Positions 28,095 to 38,223 are shown, counted from the stretch's first letter. The stretch: 64,000 nucleotides of DNA from Thiomonas sp. FB-Cd (GCF_000733775.1 NZ_JPOE01000002.1:248001-312000); one strand, 5' to 3'. The notes: generated by a model from the sequence alone, not told the origin. Made by a program: numbers and translations.

Positions 28095-28844
28095 ATGAAA
28101 GTGCTGGTCGCAGTCAAGCGCGTGGTTGACTACAACGTCAAGGTTCGGGTGAAGTCCGACGGGACGGGGATGGATATCGCCGGGGTCAAGATGAGCATGA
28201 ATCCGTTTGACGAGATCGCCGTGGAAGAGGCGGTGCGTCTGAAGGAAAAGGGTCTGGCCACCGAAGTGGTTGCAGTGAGTTGTGGTGTGGCTGCGTGTGG
28301 CGAAACGCTGCGCACGGCGATGGCCATTGGAGCCGACCGCGGGTTGCTCGTGGAAACAGACGCGGAGTTGCAGCCGCTGGCGGTAGCCAAGTTGCTCAAG
28401 GCCATCGTGGAGCGTGAGCAGCCAGGGCTGGTCATCCTGGGCAAACAGGCCATCGACGACGACGCCAACCAGACGGGCCAGATGCTCGCTGCCCTCCTGG
28501 GATGGCCCCAAGCGACCTTTGCATCCAAGCTCGAGTTCGAAGGTGAAGGGGCCCGTGTGACCCGCGAGGTGGATGGGGGGCTGGAGACCATTGGGATCAA
28601 TCTGCCGGCGGTGGTGACAACGGATTTGCGCTTGAACGAACCCCGTTATGTCACATTGCCGAACATCATGAAGGCTAAAAAGAAGTCGCTTGACACCCTC
28701 AAGCCCGGGGATCTCGGTGTGGATGTGGCTCCGCGGCTTCAGACGCTGAAGATTTCTGAACCACCCAGGCGAGGCGCTGGCGTGAAGGTGCCCGACGTCG
28801 CGACCCTGGTGTCGCGTTTGAAGACCGAAGCCAAGGTCATTTGA
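28095..28844 (+). CDS. etfB: Electron transfer flavoprotein beta subunit
   Basis: The small ETF subunit (249 residues) binds AMP and, with EtfA, passes electrons from acyl-CoA dehydrogenases to ETF-quinone oxidoreductase. Family stretches are [19 protein letters not shown] at the start, [20 protein letters not shown] near residue 32-51, and [20 protein letters not shown]. The ribosome site AACAGGAG precedes the ATG. The etfA gene follows 23 bases later. Confidence 0.97.
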   Translation: MKVLVAVKRVVDYNVKVRVKSDGTGMDIAGVKMSMNPFDEIAVEEAVRLKEKGLATEVVAVSCGVAACGETLRTAMAIGADRGLLVETDAELQPLAVAKLLKAIVEREQPGLVILGKQAIDDDANQTGQMLAALLGWPQATFASKLEFEGEGARVTREVDGGLETIGINLPAVVTTDLRLNEPRYVTLPNIMKAKKKSLDTLKPGDLGVDVAPRLQTLKISEPPRRGAGVKVPDVATLVSRLKTEAKVI

Positions 28845-28867
28845 ACCACATACCCGAAGGATCTGAC

Positions 28868-29800
28868 ATGACCGCGCTCGTCATTGCCGAACACGACAAT
28901 CACGGCATCAAGCCGTCGACTTTGAATACCGTTGCAGCGGCAGTCGCCTGCAACAACGATGTGCACGTTCTCGTTGCAGGCCGCGACTGCGAAGCCGCTG
29001 TCCAGGCGGCTGCGCAGATTGTTGGCGTGGCCAAGGTGCTGCACGCCGACGCTCCCTATCTTGGCGACGCGCTGGCCGAGAATCTGATGGCGCAAGTCTT
29101 TGCCATTGCCCGTTCTTACACACACATCCTTGCGCCGGCCACTGCCTTTGGCAAGAACGTGATGCCGCGCGTGGCTGCTTTGCTGGACGTGATGCAGATT
29201 TCCGACGTGATCCACGTACTGGGCCCGGACACGTTCGACCGGCCGATCTATGCCGGTAACGCGATTGCCACCGTGCGCAGCATCGATCCCATCAAGGTCA
29301 TCACCGTGCGCACAACGGGTTTCGACCCTGTCGCCGCAAGTGGCGGCAGCGCAACCGTGGAAGCCCTGGTTGCCGTGGCTGAGACGGGTTTGTCCCGTTT
29401 GGTCGGGCGCGAGAGCACCAAGAGCGAGCGCCCCGAGCTGACTGCAGCCAAAATCATCGTCTCTGGCGGGCGAGGGCTTGGCAGCAAGGAAAATTTCGAG
29501 GCGGTAATGACGCCGCTGGCCGATAAACTCGGCGCGGCAATGGGCGCAAGTCGCGCTGCGGTCGACGCCGGCTACGCACCGAATGACTGGCAGGTGGGCC
29601 AGACGGGCAAGATCGTTGCTCCCCAGCTCTACGTGGCGGTGGGCATCTCGGGCGCCATCCAGCACTTGGCTGGCATGAAGGACAGCAAAGTCATCGTGGC
29701 CATCAACAAGGACGAGGAAGCACCGATTTTTGGTGTCGCCGATTACGGCTTGGTCGCCGATCTGTTCACGGCCGTGCCGGAGATGGTCAAGCAACTTTGA
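28868..29800 (+). CDS. etfA: Electron transfer flavoprotein alpha subunit
   Basis: The large ETF subunit (310 residues) binds FAD. The C-terminal FAD domain shows [15 protein letters not shown] and the stretch [18 protein letters not shown] followed by [10 protein letters not shown]. The ATG at 28868 has GAAGGA upstream; an in-frame TTG at 28841 overlapping the etfB stop would add nine residues and is less likely. The following acyl-CoA dehydrogenase is the probable electron donor. Confidence 0.97.
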   Translation: MTALVIAEHDNHGIKPSTLNTVAAAVACNNDVHVLVAGRDCEAAVQAAAQIVGVAKVLHADAPYLGDALAENLMAQVFAIARSYTHILAPATAFGKNVMPRVAALLDVMQISDVIHVLGPDTFDRPIYAGNAIATVRSIDPIKVITVRTTGFDPVAASGGSATVEALVAVAETGLSRLVGRESTKSERPELTAAKIIVSGGRGLGSKENFEAVMTPLADKLGAAMGASRAAVDAGYAPNDWQVGQTGKIVAPQLYVAVGISGAIQHLAGMKDSKVIVAINKDEEAPIFGVADYGLVADLFTAVPEMVKQL

Positions 29801-29939
29801 GGGCGCGTCCCATCTCGCGCAAGCCCGTTCATACCATACAACAACGCCTTCCTAGCTGGCCGCTTCGGCGCGTCCGACGCCCCCATGGCACTTCTTATGC
29901 CATGTCGTGCCGGGTTGGGGATCAAGACAGGAGACACGC

Positions 29940-31724
29940 ATGAGCTACATCGCCCCCGTCAAGGACATGATGTTTTGCCTAGAGCATTTGGCTGGACTGG
30001 ACATGCTTGTCAAACTGCCCGGACACGAAGAGGCGACGCCCGATACAGCCCGAGCCGTACTGCAAGAATGCGCACGGTTCACTGAAGATGCGATTGCCCC
30101 TTTGAACTGGGCTGGCGATCAGAACCCGAGCAGTTGGAATGCGGGCCAAGTGACCACCACTCCAGGTTTCAAGCAAGCCTTCCGGCAATTCGTTGACGGT
30201 GGATGGCAGGGCTTACAGCACCCCGCCGATTTTGGTGGCCAAGGCTTGCCAAAGTGCATCGCCGCCGCCTGTACTGAAATGCTCAACAGCGCAAACCTGA
30301 GTTTCGCATTGTGTCCGCTACTGTCGGATGGCGCGATTGAGGCTTTGCTCACCGCTGGCAGTGAAGAGCAAAAGCATCGCTACATCCCGCAGCTGATTTC
30401 CGGGGAATGGACCGGAACCATGAATCTCACGGAGCCGCAGGCGGGGTCCGATCTGTCCTTGGTCCGAGCGCGCGCGGTGCCGCAAGATGGTGGAGGCTAC
30501 CGGTTGTTCGGGCAAAAGATTTTCATTACTTATGGTGAGCACGACATGGCCGATAACATCGTCCATCTCGTGCTCGCTCGCCTGCCTGATGCGCCTGCTG
30601 GCGTAAAGGGCATCTCCTTGTTCATTGTGCCCAAGGTGCTTCCCGACGGACGTCGCAACGACGTGTGGTGCGCTTCAATCGAGCACAAGCTTGGGATTAA
30701 AGCCAGTCCCACTGCGGTGCTGGTGTATGGGGACGGCAAGGGGGAGGTCGGCGAGGGCGCCATCGGTGAAATCGTTGGCGAACCCAGCCGGGGCCTCGAG
30801 TACATGTTCATCATGATGAATGCTGCACGCTTCGCGGTCGGTACGCAGGGCATTGCTGTGGCTGAGCGCGCTTACCAAAAGGCGGCAAACTATGCACGGG
30901 ACCGGGTACAGTCGCGCCCCGTGGATGGGAGCGCTCAAGAGTCAGTGGCTATCGTCCATCATCCGGACGTGCGTCGCATGCTCATGACCATGCGAGCACT
31001 CACCGAAGGCTCGCGGGCGCTGGCGCTCGTGGGTGCGAGCTTGCATGACGTCGGTCGTGCACATCCCGATGAAGTTCAGCGGGCGACGCACGAGGCGGCC
31101 TACGAATTTCTCGTCCCGATCATCAAGGGGTTTTCCACCGAGATGAGCATCGAGGTGGCCAGCCTCGGCGTACAGGTGCACGGCGGTATGGGTTTCATCG
31201 AGGAAACCGGTGCCGCGCAGTTCTACCGTGACGCACGCATCCTCACCATCTATGAAGGTACCACGGCCGTTCAGGCGAACGACTTGGTGGGGCGCAAGAC
31301 GGTGCGTGACGGCGGGGCTCTGGCGCTGAGTTTCGCCCGCCGCGCCGCAGACGTGGAAAACAGACTGCTGGCCAGTGGTCACGCCCAAGCAATGGCCATG
31401 GCCAGCCAGATAGTGCAAGCGCGCGCGGCCTATGAGCAAGTCGTGGCGTTCATCGTTGCTAACGGCAAACCCCGACCGAATGCGGCCTACGCAGGTAGCG
31501 TGCCCTACCTGATGCTTTCGGGATACCTGTTGGCGGGCTGGCAGATGGGTGAGGCTTGGCTGGCCGCGGATGCGCTGACGCAGGCAGACGGGTCCTTCGC
31601 CCAGGCCAAGCGCGTAACGTGCGCCTTCTTTTGCGCCCACATGCTGCCACGTTGTGCCAGCCTGCGCGATTCGATTCTGCAAGGCGCCGATAGTGTCATG
31701 GCGCTACCGGTCGAGATGTTCTGA
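29940..31724 (+). CDS. Acyl-CoA dehydrogenase, 594-residue class
   Basis: This FAD enzyme forms an alpha,beta double bond in acyl-CoA and donates electrons to ETF. Core motifs include TGTMNLTEPQAGSDLS near residue 160, FGQKIFITYGEHD and the C-terminal GGMGFIEETGAAQFYRD. The protein is about 200 residues longer than ordinary acyl-CoA dehydrogenases; the extra N-terminal segment (SYIAPVKDMMFCL) and C-terminal domain are typical of the group containing DmdC (methylmercaptopropionyl-CoA dehydrogenase) and related enzymes. Substrate is undetermined. The ATG at 29940 follows GGAGAC. Confidence 0.92.
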   Translation: MSYIAPVKDMMFCLEHLAGLDMLVKLPGHEEATPDTARAVLQECARFTEDAIAPLNWAGDQNPSSWNAGQVTTTPGFKQAFRQFVDGGWQGLQHPADFGGQGLPKCIAAACTEMLNSANLSFALCPLLSDGAIEALLTAGSEEQKHRYIPQLISGEWTGTMNLTEPQAGSDLSLVRARAVPQDGGGYRLFGQKIFITYGEHDMADNIVHLVLARLPDAPAGVKGISLFIVPKVLPDGRRNDVWCASIEHKLGIKASPTAVLVYGDGKGEVGEGAIGEIVGEPSRGLEYMFIMMNAARFAVGTQGIAVAERAYQKAANYARDRVQSRPVDGSAQESVAIVHHPDVRRMLMTMRALTEGSRALALVGASLHDVGRAHPDEVQRATHEAAYEFLVPIIKGFSTEMSIEVASLGVQVHGGMGFIEETGAAQFYRDARILTIYEGTTAVQANDLVGRKTVRDGGALALSFARRAADVENRLLASGHAQAMAMASQIVQARAAYEQVVAFIVANGKPRPNAAYAGSVPYLMLSGYLLAGWQMGEAWLAADALTQADGSFAQAKRVTCAFFCAHMLPRCASLRDSILQGADSVMALPVEMF

Positions 31725-31918
31725 TCGCCCGAACGCCACGTGTTCCAGTGTGAGGATGAAACTGCCGGAATGACGAGCGAGAGTACCGATGACGCCAGGC
31801 CGCTTGCATGTCGTTATGGACGCCTTTGATCGCGGTCGGTAGTCGTCATTTTCCGATTGTTTGCAGTGCCCCTAGTCGAAGCAGACCTTTTCTGATTTTG
31901 CCATCGCGGACTCTTTCC

Positions 31919-32902
31919 ATGCCCCTGCCCAGTGCTCTGTCTCGTCTGCGCTTGCCCATCATTGGCTCGCCGCTGTTCATCATCTCGAACCCCAAGTTGG
32001 TGATCGCCCAGTGCACAGCGGGAATCGTCGGCAGCTTTCCGGCACTCAACGCGCGACCCGCGTCGCAACTTGATGAATGGTTGGCAGAGATCACGGACGC
32101 GCTGGCGAGATGGGACCAGGCTCATCCCAATCAACTAGCAGCGCCCTTCGCGGTCAATCAGATCGTGCACAAAAGCAACGATCGGTTAGAGCAGGACATG
32201 TTGATTTGCGCGAAGTACAAGGTGCCCATCGTGATCACCTCGCTCGGCGCCCGGCCCGAGGTTAATCAGGCGGTGCATGCGTGGGGTGGCATTGTTCTGC
32301 ACGACATCATCAACGATCGGTTTGCGCATAAGGCGGTGGAGAAAGGTGCCGACGGCCTGATTGCCGTGGCGACTGGTGCCGGTGGACACGCTGGAACCCT
32401 ATCCCCGTTCGCGCTTGTGCAGGAAATTCGCCAATGGTTCGAAGGGCCTCTTGTGCTCTCGGGTGCGATCGCCCGCGGTGATGCGGTGTTGGCGGCGCAG
32501 GCGATGGGGGCCGATCTGGCTTACATCGGTAGCGCCTTTATCGCGACCGAGGAGGCAAGAGCGGTCGATGCGTACAAGCAAATGATTGCCGCGAGCAGCG
32601 CTGAAGACATTGTTTATACCAACTTGTTCACTGGTGTACATGGCAACTACCTGCGTGGGTCCATCGTCGCCGCAGGCCTTGATCCGGAGCATCTGCCGCA
32701 AGGCGACCCCAGCAAGATGGACTTTGCCGCCGCCGTAAGCGGTGCCAAAGCCTGGAAGGATATATGGGGTTGCGGCCAGGGGATCGGCGCCGTTGACCAG
32801 GTGCTTCCGGCCGCCGGGTTGGTTGAGCGACTTGGTCGCGAGTACCAGGCAGCACGTCAGCGGCTATGCAGCGCCACGCAGTGGGCACCGGTCGACGTGT
32901 AA
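31919..32902 (+). CDS. Nitronate monooxygenase
   Basis: This FMN-dependent TIM-barrel enzyme of 327 residues probably oxidises propionate-3-nitronate or a related alkyl nitronate. Hallmarks are LPIIGSPLFIISNPKLVIAQ at the N-terminus, HDIINDRFAHKAVEKGADGL and the FMN-phosphate binding GAGGHAG and LSGAIARGDAVLAAQAMGAD. The ATG at 31919 starts the conserved region; the frame extends upstream to 31808 with no similarity. The role may be detoxification; no link to neighbours is obvious. Confidence 0.9.
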   Translation: MPLPSALSRLRLPIIGSPLFIISNPKLVIAQCTAGIVGSFPALNARPASQLDEWLAEITDALARWDQAHPNQLAAPFAVNQIVHKSNDRLEQDMLICAKYKVPIVITSLGARPEVNQAVHAWGGIVLHDIINDRFAHKAVEKGADGLIAVATGAGGHAGTLSPFALVQEIRQWFEGPLVLSGAIARGDAVLAAQAMGADLAYIGSAFIATEEARAVDAYKQMIAASSAEDIVYTNLFTGVHGNYLRGSIVAAGLDPEHLPQGDPSKMDFAAAVSGAKAWKDIWGCGQGIGAVDQVLPAAGLVERLGREYQAARQRLCSATQWAPVDV

Positions 32903-33017
32903 GTGGAGCACAATTGGCAACTGGGATTGCCGAATTGAGACACCGGGCCGCGGCGACGGATCGCAACCGATGCTGGCCGCACGTTTGAAGTCCGCATTCA
33001 GGATGGAGGAAGTTGCC

Positions 33018-33392
33018 ATGCGCGCACGGCATCAGCCAGGGGCAATCGACACGGCGCGGGCCAGAAGTCCGCGTCCCGACGCCGTGCGGTTGGCGCATTG
33101 CAAGACGTTCGCAGAGTTTTATCCCCTTTACTTGGCCGAGCACAGCAATGCAACCTGCAGGCGCCTGCACTTTGCGGGGTCAACGTTGGCACTGCTCTGC
33201 CTGTTTTTCCTGGTGTTTACAGGCAATGTCTGGTTGTTGGCTATGGCGGCGTTTTGCGGCTATGCATTCGCTTGGGCGGGGCACTATTTCTTCGAACACA
33301 ACCGTCCCGCCACCTTCACCAGACCCTTCTACAGCCTCATGGGTGATTGGATGATGTGGTGGCAATTGCTGAGCGGGCGTCTGGCGTGTTAG
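33018..33392 (+). CDS. Mpo1-like (DUF962) small membrane protein
   Basis: This 124-residue protein has two hydrophobic helices (STLALLCLFFLVFTGNVWLL and the one after it) and the DUF962 motifs FAEFYPLYLAEHSNATCRRL and HYFFEHNRPATFTRPFYSL. The yeast homologue Mpo1 is an iron-dependent dioxygenase of 2-hydroxy fatty acids; the bacterial role is unproven. The ATG at 33018 has GGAGGA seven bases upstream and is preferred over the open frame start at 32742, which overlaps the preceding gene. Confidence 0.85.
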   Translation: MRARHQPGAIDTARARSPRPDAVRLAHCKTFAEFYPLYLAEHSNATCRRLHFAGSTLALLCLFFLVFTGNVWLLAMAAFCGYAFAWAGHYFFEHNRPATFTRPFYSLMGDWMMWWQLLSGRLAC

Positions 33393-33483
33393 CCCCCAGC
33401 GGCGGCGTTCGACGCCTTGCTCAAGCTACGATGGAGAGCCTTGGCTCTTTTGCGCTTGACCGCGCTGCACAACCACACGAGCT

Positions 33484-34149
33484 ATGACTACATCCCGAGA
33501 CCCTGATTATTCGCTGATTTTCAATAACAACCAACGCTGGGTCGCACGCGTCAACGAGACGCGACCAGGTTTTTTTGAGGCCTTGGCACGGCAGCAGGCA
33601 CCCAAATATTTCTGGATCGGTTGCGCGGACTCACGCGTGCCTGCCAACGAGGTCATCGATCTTGCGCCGGGTGAAGTGTTCGTGCACCGTAACGTGGCTA
33701 ACGTCGTTCCGCATTCAGATCTCAATGCGTTATCCACGTTGCAGTTCGCGGTCGACGTGCTCGGAGTGCAGCACATTCTTGTGGTGGGACACTATGGATG
33801 TGGTGGAATCAAAGCCGTATTGGACAACGCCCGTGTAGGGCTTGCTGACAACTGGCTCGGTCACGTCGGCGACGTCATGGAACGCCATCTCATCGAGCTT
33901 GACGCCCTTCCGGGCATGCAGGCACGGCATGACCGATTGTGCGAACTCAACGCACTGGAGCAGGCAAACAATGTATGCCGCACGACTGTGCTCCAAGACG
34001 CGTGGGCGCGTGGCCAACGCGTGACGGTGCATGCTTGCGTCTACGGCCTGAAGGATGGCCTGCTGCGTGACCTCAATTTCAACGTGCAGGACTCAAAGTC
34101 CGTAGCGTCGCAATTCGTCGCCGCGTTGAACGCCTTGCGCGGCGGCTAA
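33484..34149 (+). CDS. can: Beta-carbonic anhydrase
   Basis: This zinc enzyme interconverts CO2 and bicarbonate. Zinc ligands are Cys 47 (GCADSR), His 103 and Cys 106 (GHYGCGG), with the Asp 49/Arg 51 dyad of the classical type. The length of 221 residues and C-terminal VYGLKDGLL are typical of the Can group. It sits back to back with cbbR and close to the RuBisCO genes, so it probably supplies inorganic carbon to fixation as well as housekeeping reactions. Confidence 0.95.
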   Translation: MTTSRDPDYSLIFNNNQRWVARVNETRPGFFEALARQQAPKYFWIGCADSRVPANEVIDLAPGEVFVHRNVANVVPHSDLNALSTLQFAVDVLGVQHILVVGHYGCGGIKAVLDNARVGLADNWLGHVGDVMERHLIELDALPGMQARHDRLCELNALEQANNVCRTTVLQDAWARGQRVTVHACVYGLKDGLLRDLNFNVQDSKSVASQFVAALNALRGG

Positions 34150-34155
34150 GCGTTG

Positions 34156-34170
34156 GGACGCAAGGCGTCC
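34156..34170. terminator. Hairpin between convergent can and cbbR
   Basis: The inverted repeat GGACGC-AAG-GCGTCC (6-base perfect stem) lies in the 40-base gap between the two stops. It has no T-run, so it may only weakly terminate or may be Rho-linked. Confidence 0.35.
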
Positions 34171-34189
34171 GCCGGCGGGTGCCAATGGA

Positions 34190-35176
34190 TTATGCCGTTG
34201 CTACGGGCGTGATGCGCTCTTGTCCCTCGGGATCGTCGCCAGCAGGCATGAAAGCAGGAATCTGCGGCAGATAGCTGCGTGCCATCGCCTGACTTTCTGT
34301 CCGCAAAAAGTCCAAGAAAGTCTGCGCGACAACCGACAGTTGCTTTTCCGCAGGGTGCAACACATACCATTGGCGGCGGATCGGAAAGCCTTGCACATCG
34401 AGGACCGTGATCTCGTCGCTGTTCTTTTCAAGCGCCAGCGTATGGGCCGAAAGCACTGCGAGCCCCAACCCTCCAGCCACAGCCAACTTGATGGCTTCGT
34501 TGCTGCCCAGCTCCATACGCACCTTCAGGTCAAGTCCCATGTCCTTGAAATGATTTTCAGCAGCGAGGCGGGTACCCGAGCCGGGCTCGCGGATAAGGAA
34601 ATATTCCTCGGCCAATCGTGGCAGGGCGATATGCCGTTGCCCAGCCAGCGGGTGGTCGTGCGGAGCCACCACCACCAAGGGGTTGTCAAGGAATGACTCG
34701 GCTTGAACATCCATGTGCTCGGGCGGCTGGCCCAGGACATAGAGGTCATCGGCGTTGTCTGCAAGTCGCTGCAGCACCTTGCCGCGGTTGGTGACTTCCA
34801 GCGCAACTTCGATGCCGGGGTAACGCTCGAAAAAGCGGCCAAGCAGCCGCGGAATGAAATATTGCGCAGTGGTGATGACAGACAGGCGGAGGCGCCCGGC
34901 CTTGGTTCCCTTCAAGTCCGACACCACCATCTCGAATCTTGCGAGCTGCTCGAAGATCACCCCGCATGTCTTGAGCAACTCCTGACCCGCCTGGGTGAGG
35001 TAAAGCTTCTTGCCAACCTGCTCCAAAAGAGGCAGGCCAACCATGTCACTGAGTTGCTTGAGCTGGATCGATACGGTGGGCTGGGTGAGGTGCAATTCCT
35101 CGGCTGCCCGCGTCACACTGCGCAGCCGTCCGATGGCTTCGAAGACCTTCAACTGGCGCAATGTCGCGTGGCGCAT
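34190..35176 (-). CDS. cbbR: LysR-type regulator of CO2 fixation
   Basis: This 328-residue LysR activator is divergent from cbbL. The winged helix-turn-helix is in the first 65 residues (LKVFEAIGRLRSVTRAAEEL followed by HLTQPTVSIQLKQL). The remainder is an effector domain. CbbR proteins respond to metabolites such as RuBP or NADPH and activate cbb operons from a site in the intergenic region. Position and orientation relative to cbbL are the classical ones. Confidence 0.95.
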   Translation of the reverse strand: MRHATLRQLKVFEAIGRLRSVTRAAEELHLTQPTVSIQLKQLSDMVGLPLLEQVGKKLYLTQAGQELLKTCGVIFEQLARFEMVVSDLKGTKAGRLRLSVITTAQYFIPRLLGRFFERYPGIEVALEVTNRGKVLQRLADNADDLYVLGQPPEHMDVQAESFLDNPLVVVAPHDHPLAGQRHIALPRLAEEYFLIREPGSGTRLAAENHFKDMGLDLKVRMELGSNEAIKLAVAGGLGLAVLSAHTLALEKNSDEITVLDVQGFPIRRQWYVLHPAEKQLSVVAQTFLDFLRTESQAMARSYLPQIPAFMPAGDDPEGQERITPVATA

Positions 35177-35205
35177 AGATCGATTTGCTGCAATGCAATA
35201 TCAAA

Positions 35206-35223
35206 CATAGATGGCAATCTATG
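35206..35223 (+). promoter_or_regulatory. Perfect dyad CATAGAT-N4-ATCTATG, candidate CbbR operator
   Basis: In the 174-base cbbR-cbbL spacer, a 7-4-7 perfect inverted repeat lies 30 bases upstream of the cbbR start and 127 bases upstream of cbbL. LysR activators bind such dyads with a downstream subsite. A second AT-rich dyad (CAAAAAA...TTTTTTG, 35233-35253) follows. The site sits where CbbR could both repress its own gene and activate cbbL. Confidence 0.6.
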
Positions 35224-35350
35224 ATAGCAAGTCAAAAAAACAATTATTTTTTGTCTAGGAAGGAGACTACATTTCCTCTGCTCGTTCGGGCGCCACGCCA
35301 TCTCAACACTGTCGGGACGGCCCTCGTTTCAATCATGCAAGGAGTTTTTA

Positions 35351-36772
35351 ATGGCCACTAAAACCTACAACGCCGGTGTTAAAGAGTACCGGCAGACTTA
35401 CTGGGAACCGAATTACACCCCGAAGGACACCGATATTCTGGCGTGCTTCAAGATCACCCCGCAGCCAGGTGTGGACCGCGAGGAGGTGGCCGCTGCGGTG
35501 GCTGCCGAGTCGTCAACCGGCACCTGGACTACGGTGTGGACGGATCTGTTGACGGATCTCGACTATTACAAGGGACGTGCCTATCGCATCGAGGACGTGC
35601 CCGGCGACGACACCTGCTTCTACGCCTTTGTGGCTTACCCGGTCGACTTGTTCGAAGAGGGCTCTGTGGTTAACGTGCTGACCTCTCTGGTTGGTAACGT
35701 GTTTGGCTTTAAGGCGCTGCGCGCCCTGCGCCTGGAAGACGTTCGTTTCCCCATCGCCTATGTGAAGACTTGTGGGGGCCCACCCAACGGTATCCAGGTT
35801 GAGCGCGACAAGATGAACAAGTATGGTCGTCCGCTTCTGGGCTGCACCATCAAGCCCAAGCTCGGCCTGTCTGCCAAGAACTATGGTCGCGCTGTGTATG
35901 AATGCCTGCGCGGCGGCTTGGACTTCACGAAGGATGACGAAAACGTCAACAGCCAGCCATTCATGCGATGGCGCGACCGCTTCGCATTCGTGCAAGAAGC
36001 GACGCTGAAAGCACAGCGTGAAACTGGCGAGCGTAAGGGTCACTACCTGAACGTGACGGCCCCCACCCCCGAGGAAATGTACAAGCGCGCGGAGTTTGCC
36101 AAGGAAATTGGCGCGCCCATCATCATGCACGATTACCTGACCGGCGGCCTTACGGCCAACACCGGGCTGGCCAACTGGTGCCGTGACAACGGCATGTTGC
36201 TGCATATTCACCGTGCGATGCACGCCGTGCTCGACCGCAATCCGCATCACGGCATTCACTTCCGCGTGCTGACCAAGGTGCTGCGTCTGTCGGGTGGAGA
36301 CCACCTGCACTCGGGTACGGTCGTGGGCAAGCTCGAGGGCGACCGCGAAGCGACTCTTGGCTGGATCGACATCATGCGCGACGAGTTCATCAAGGAAGAC
36401 CGCAGTCGCGGCATCTTCTTCGACCAGGACTGGGGCTCCATGCCGGGCGTGATGCCGGTGGCTTCCGGCGGCATTCACGTCTGGCACATGCCGGCGCTGG
36501 TCACGATCTTCGGTGACGACTCCGTGCTGCAGTTTGGCGGGGGTACGCTGGGCCATCCCTGGGGTAACGCTGCTGGAGCCGCGGCCAATCGCGTCGCGCT
36601 GGAAGCGTGCGTGGAAGCGCGCAACCAGGGCCGTGCCGTAGAGAAAGAGGGCAAGGACATCCTGACCGCGGCAGCGGCCCATAGCCCCGAACTCAAGATC
36701 GCCATGGAAACATGGAAGGAGATCAAGTTCGAATTCGACACTGTGGACAAACTGGACGTCGCCCACAAGTAA
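35351..36772 (+). CDS. cbbL: RuBisCO large subunit, form I
   Basis: This 473-residue form I large subunit fixes CO2 on ribulose-1,5-bisphosphate. Catalytic residues read clearly: Lys 168 in [14 protein letters not shown], carbamylated Lys 194 in [12 protein letters not shown], and loop-6 Lys 327 in [11 protein letters not shown]. Overall sequence ([18 protein letters not shown] start) fits green-like form IA. Neighbouring cbbQ and cbbO support the non-carboxysomal form IAq type. AAGGAG precedes the ATG. No carboxysome genes are near. Confidence 0.97.
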   Translation: MATKTYNAGVKEYRQTYWEPNYTPKDTDILACFKITPQPGVDREEVAAAVAAESSTGTWTTVWTDLLTDLDYYKGRAYRIEDVPGDDTCFYAFVAYPVDLFEEGSVVNVLTSLVGNVFGFKALRALRLEDVRFPIAYVKTCGGPPNGIQVERDKMNKYGRPLLGCTIKPKLGLSAKNYGRAVYECLRGGLDFTKDDENVNSQPFMRWRDRFAFVQEATLKAQRETGERKGHYLNVTAPTPEEMYKRAEFAKEIGAPIIMHDYLTGGLTANTGLANWCRDNGMLLHIHRAMHAVLDRNPHHGIHFRVLTKVLRLSGGDHLHSGTVVGKLEGDREATLGWIDIMRDEFIKEDRSRGIFFDQDWGSMPGVMPVASGGIHVWHMPALVTIFGDDSVLQFGGGTLGHPWGNAAGAAANRVALEACVEARNQGRAVEKEGKDILTAAAAHSPELKIAMETWKEIKFEFDTVDKLDVAHK

Positions 36773-36872
36773 GAGCACACGTTGCGCGGACGTGTGCGCC
36801 GCGATGCGAGGCCATTCGGGCTCTCGCCTCCGGGTGTACGTTTCGCGAGCGGGAAACCATTGAGGAACAAAC

Positions 36873-37229
36873 ATGAGTGAAATGCAAGACTACAAGTCGC
36901 GCCTGAGCGACCCCGCAAGCCGCAAGTTCGAGACCTTCTCCTATCTTCCGGCGATGAAGGCAGAGGACATCAAGAAACAGGTCGAATACTTGGTGAAGAA
37001 GGGCTGGAATCCGGCAATTGAGCATATCGAGCCCGAGCACATGATGGATTCGTACTGGTATATGTGGAAGCTGCCGATGTTCGGTGAGACGGACGTGGAC
37101 AAGGTCCTGGCGGAGGCCGAGGCCTGTCACAAGGCCAATCCCAACAACCACGTGCGCCTCATCGGCTACAACAACTTCAACCAATCGCAAGGTGCCTCGA
37201 TGGTGATCTTCCGCGGCAAGACCGTGTAA
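36873..37229 (+). CDS. cbbS: RuBisCO small subunit
   Basis: This 118-residue small subunit assembles with CbbL into L8S8 form I RuBisCO. Typical segments are [20 protein letters not shown] and [14 protein letters not shown], ending in [12 protein letters not shown]. The start follows GAGGAACA and lies 100 bases after cbbL. A strong hairpin follows the stop. Confidence 0.97.
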   Translation: MSEMQDYKSRLSDPASRKFETFSYLPAMKAEDIKKQVEYLVKKGWNPAIEHIEPEHMMDSYWYMWKLPMFGETDVDKVLAEAEACHKANPNNHVRLIGYNNFNQSQGASMVIFRGKTV

Positions 37230-37253
37230 GAACCGCGACGGGTGACCAGTCGA

Positions 37254-37283
37254 GCCCCCGTCGCCTGCGCAGGGCGCGGGGGC
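37254..37283 (+). terminator. Strong hairpin and T-rich tract after cbbS
   Basis: GCCCCCG pairs with CGGGGGC around an inner CGCC/GGCG stem, followed by CTTTGTTT. It resembles an intrinsic terminator and lies between cbbS and cbbQ. It could allow much more cbbLS transcript than cbbQO transcript through partial read-through. Confidence 0.75.
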
Positions 37284-37387
37284 CTTTGTTTGTCGGCGAA
37301 TGGCGCGCAGTCCATGGCCCGAGGCCAGACGGTTTCGATGATGCGCGCCATTCGCGGATGAATCACGTTTTGTATCGAGGAGCCAAT

Positions 37388-38191
37388 ATGAGTGACGTCA
37401 TCGACCAATATCGCATCAGCAAGGAACCCTATTACCGCACGGTTTCCGATGAGGTGGAGCTATTCGAAGCTGCATATTCCGTGCGCATGCCCATGATGCT
37501 TAAGGGGCCTACCGGATGCGGGAAAACCCGTTTCGTTGAGCACATGGCCTACAAGTTGGGGAAACCGCTCATCACCGTGGCTTGCAACGAAGACATGACG
37601 GCGTCGGACCTGGTTGGGCGCTTCCTGCTTGATGCGCAGGGCACGCGCTGGCAGGACGGCCCGTTGGCCATTGCTGCGCGGCATGGCGCGATCTGCTATC
37701 TCGATGAGGTGGTCGAGGCGCGCCAGGACACAACCGTGGTCATCCACCCCCTGACCGACAATCGCCGCGTGCTTCCGCTGGAGAAGAAGGGAGAGCTGGT
37801 GCACGCGCATCCGGATTTCCAGATCGTCATCTCCTACAACCCTGGCTACCAGAGTCTGATGAAAGACCTGAAACAGTCCACGAAACAGCGGTTCGGCGGG
37901 CTGGACTTCACCTACCCGGAGCACGCCATCGAGACCGAGATCGTGGCGCATGAGACCGGTGTTGCTGCCGACGTGGCCGGCAAGCTCGTGTCCATCGCCG
38001 AACGCTCGCGCAACCTCAAAGGTCACGGATTGGACGAAGGCCTGTCCACCCGCATGCTGATCTATGCCGGCAGCCTGATCGCCAAGGGTGTCGACGCCAG
38101 GTCGGCCTGCCGTGTCGCACTTGTGCGGCCTATCACCGACGACCCCGACATGCGCGACGCCCTGGACGCCGCGGTGAGCACGTTCTTCTGA
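37388..38191 (+). CDS. cbbQ: CbbQ, AAA+ RuBisCO activase subunit
   Basis: This 267-residue MoxR-type AAA+ ATPase forms hexamers that, with CbbO, remove inhibitory sugar phosphates from form I RuBisCO. Walker A is GPTGCGKT at residues 40-47 and Walker B is AICYLDEV near 101-108. CbbQ_C-like sequence ends the protein. The ATG at 37388 follows GAGGAGCC; the frame extends upstream to 37286 without similarity. The gene lies 158 bases after cbbS and 32 before cbbO. Confidence 0.95.
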   Translation: MSDVIDQYRISKEPYYRTVSDEVELFEAAYSVRMPMMLKGPTGCGKTRFVEHMAYKLGKPLITVACNEDMTASDLVGRFLLDAQGTRWQDGPLAIAARHGAICYLDEVVEARQDTTVVIHPLTDNRRVLPLEKKGELVHAHPDFQIVISYNPGYQSLMKDLKQSTKQRFGGLDFTYPEHAIETEIVAHETGVAADVAGKLVSIAERSRNLKGHGLDEGLSTRMLIYAGSLIAKGVDARSACRVALVRPITDDPDMRDALDAAVSTFF

Positions 38192-38223
38192 TGACGGTTT
38201 GCCCAAGCGCGGAGGCATGAGCC

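Noticed and set aside
35513..36874. 453-codon open frame antisense to cbbL
   Set aside because: It lies entirely over cbbL, whose catalytic motifs are intact; composition is that of a GC-rich shadow frame with no domains.
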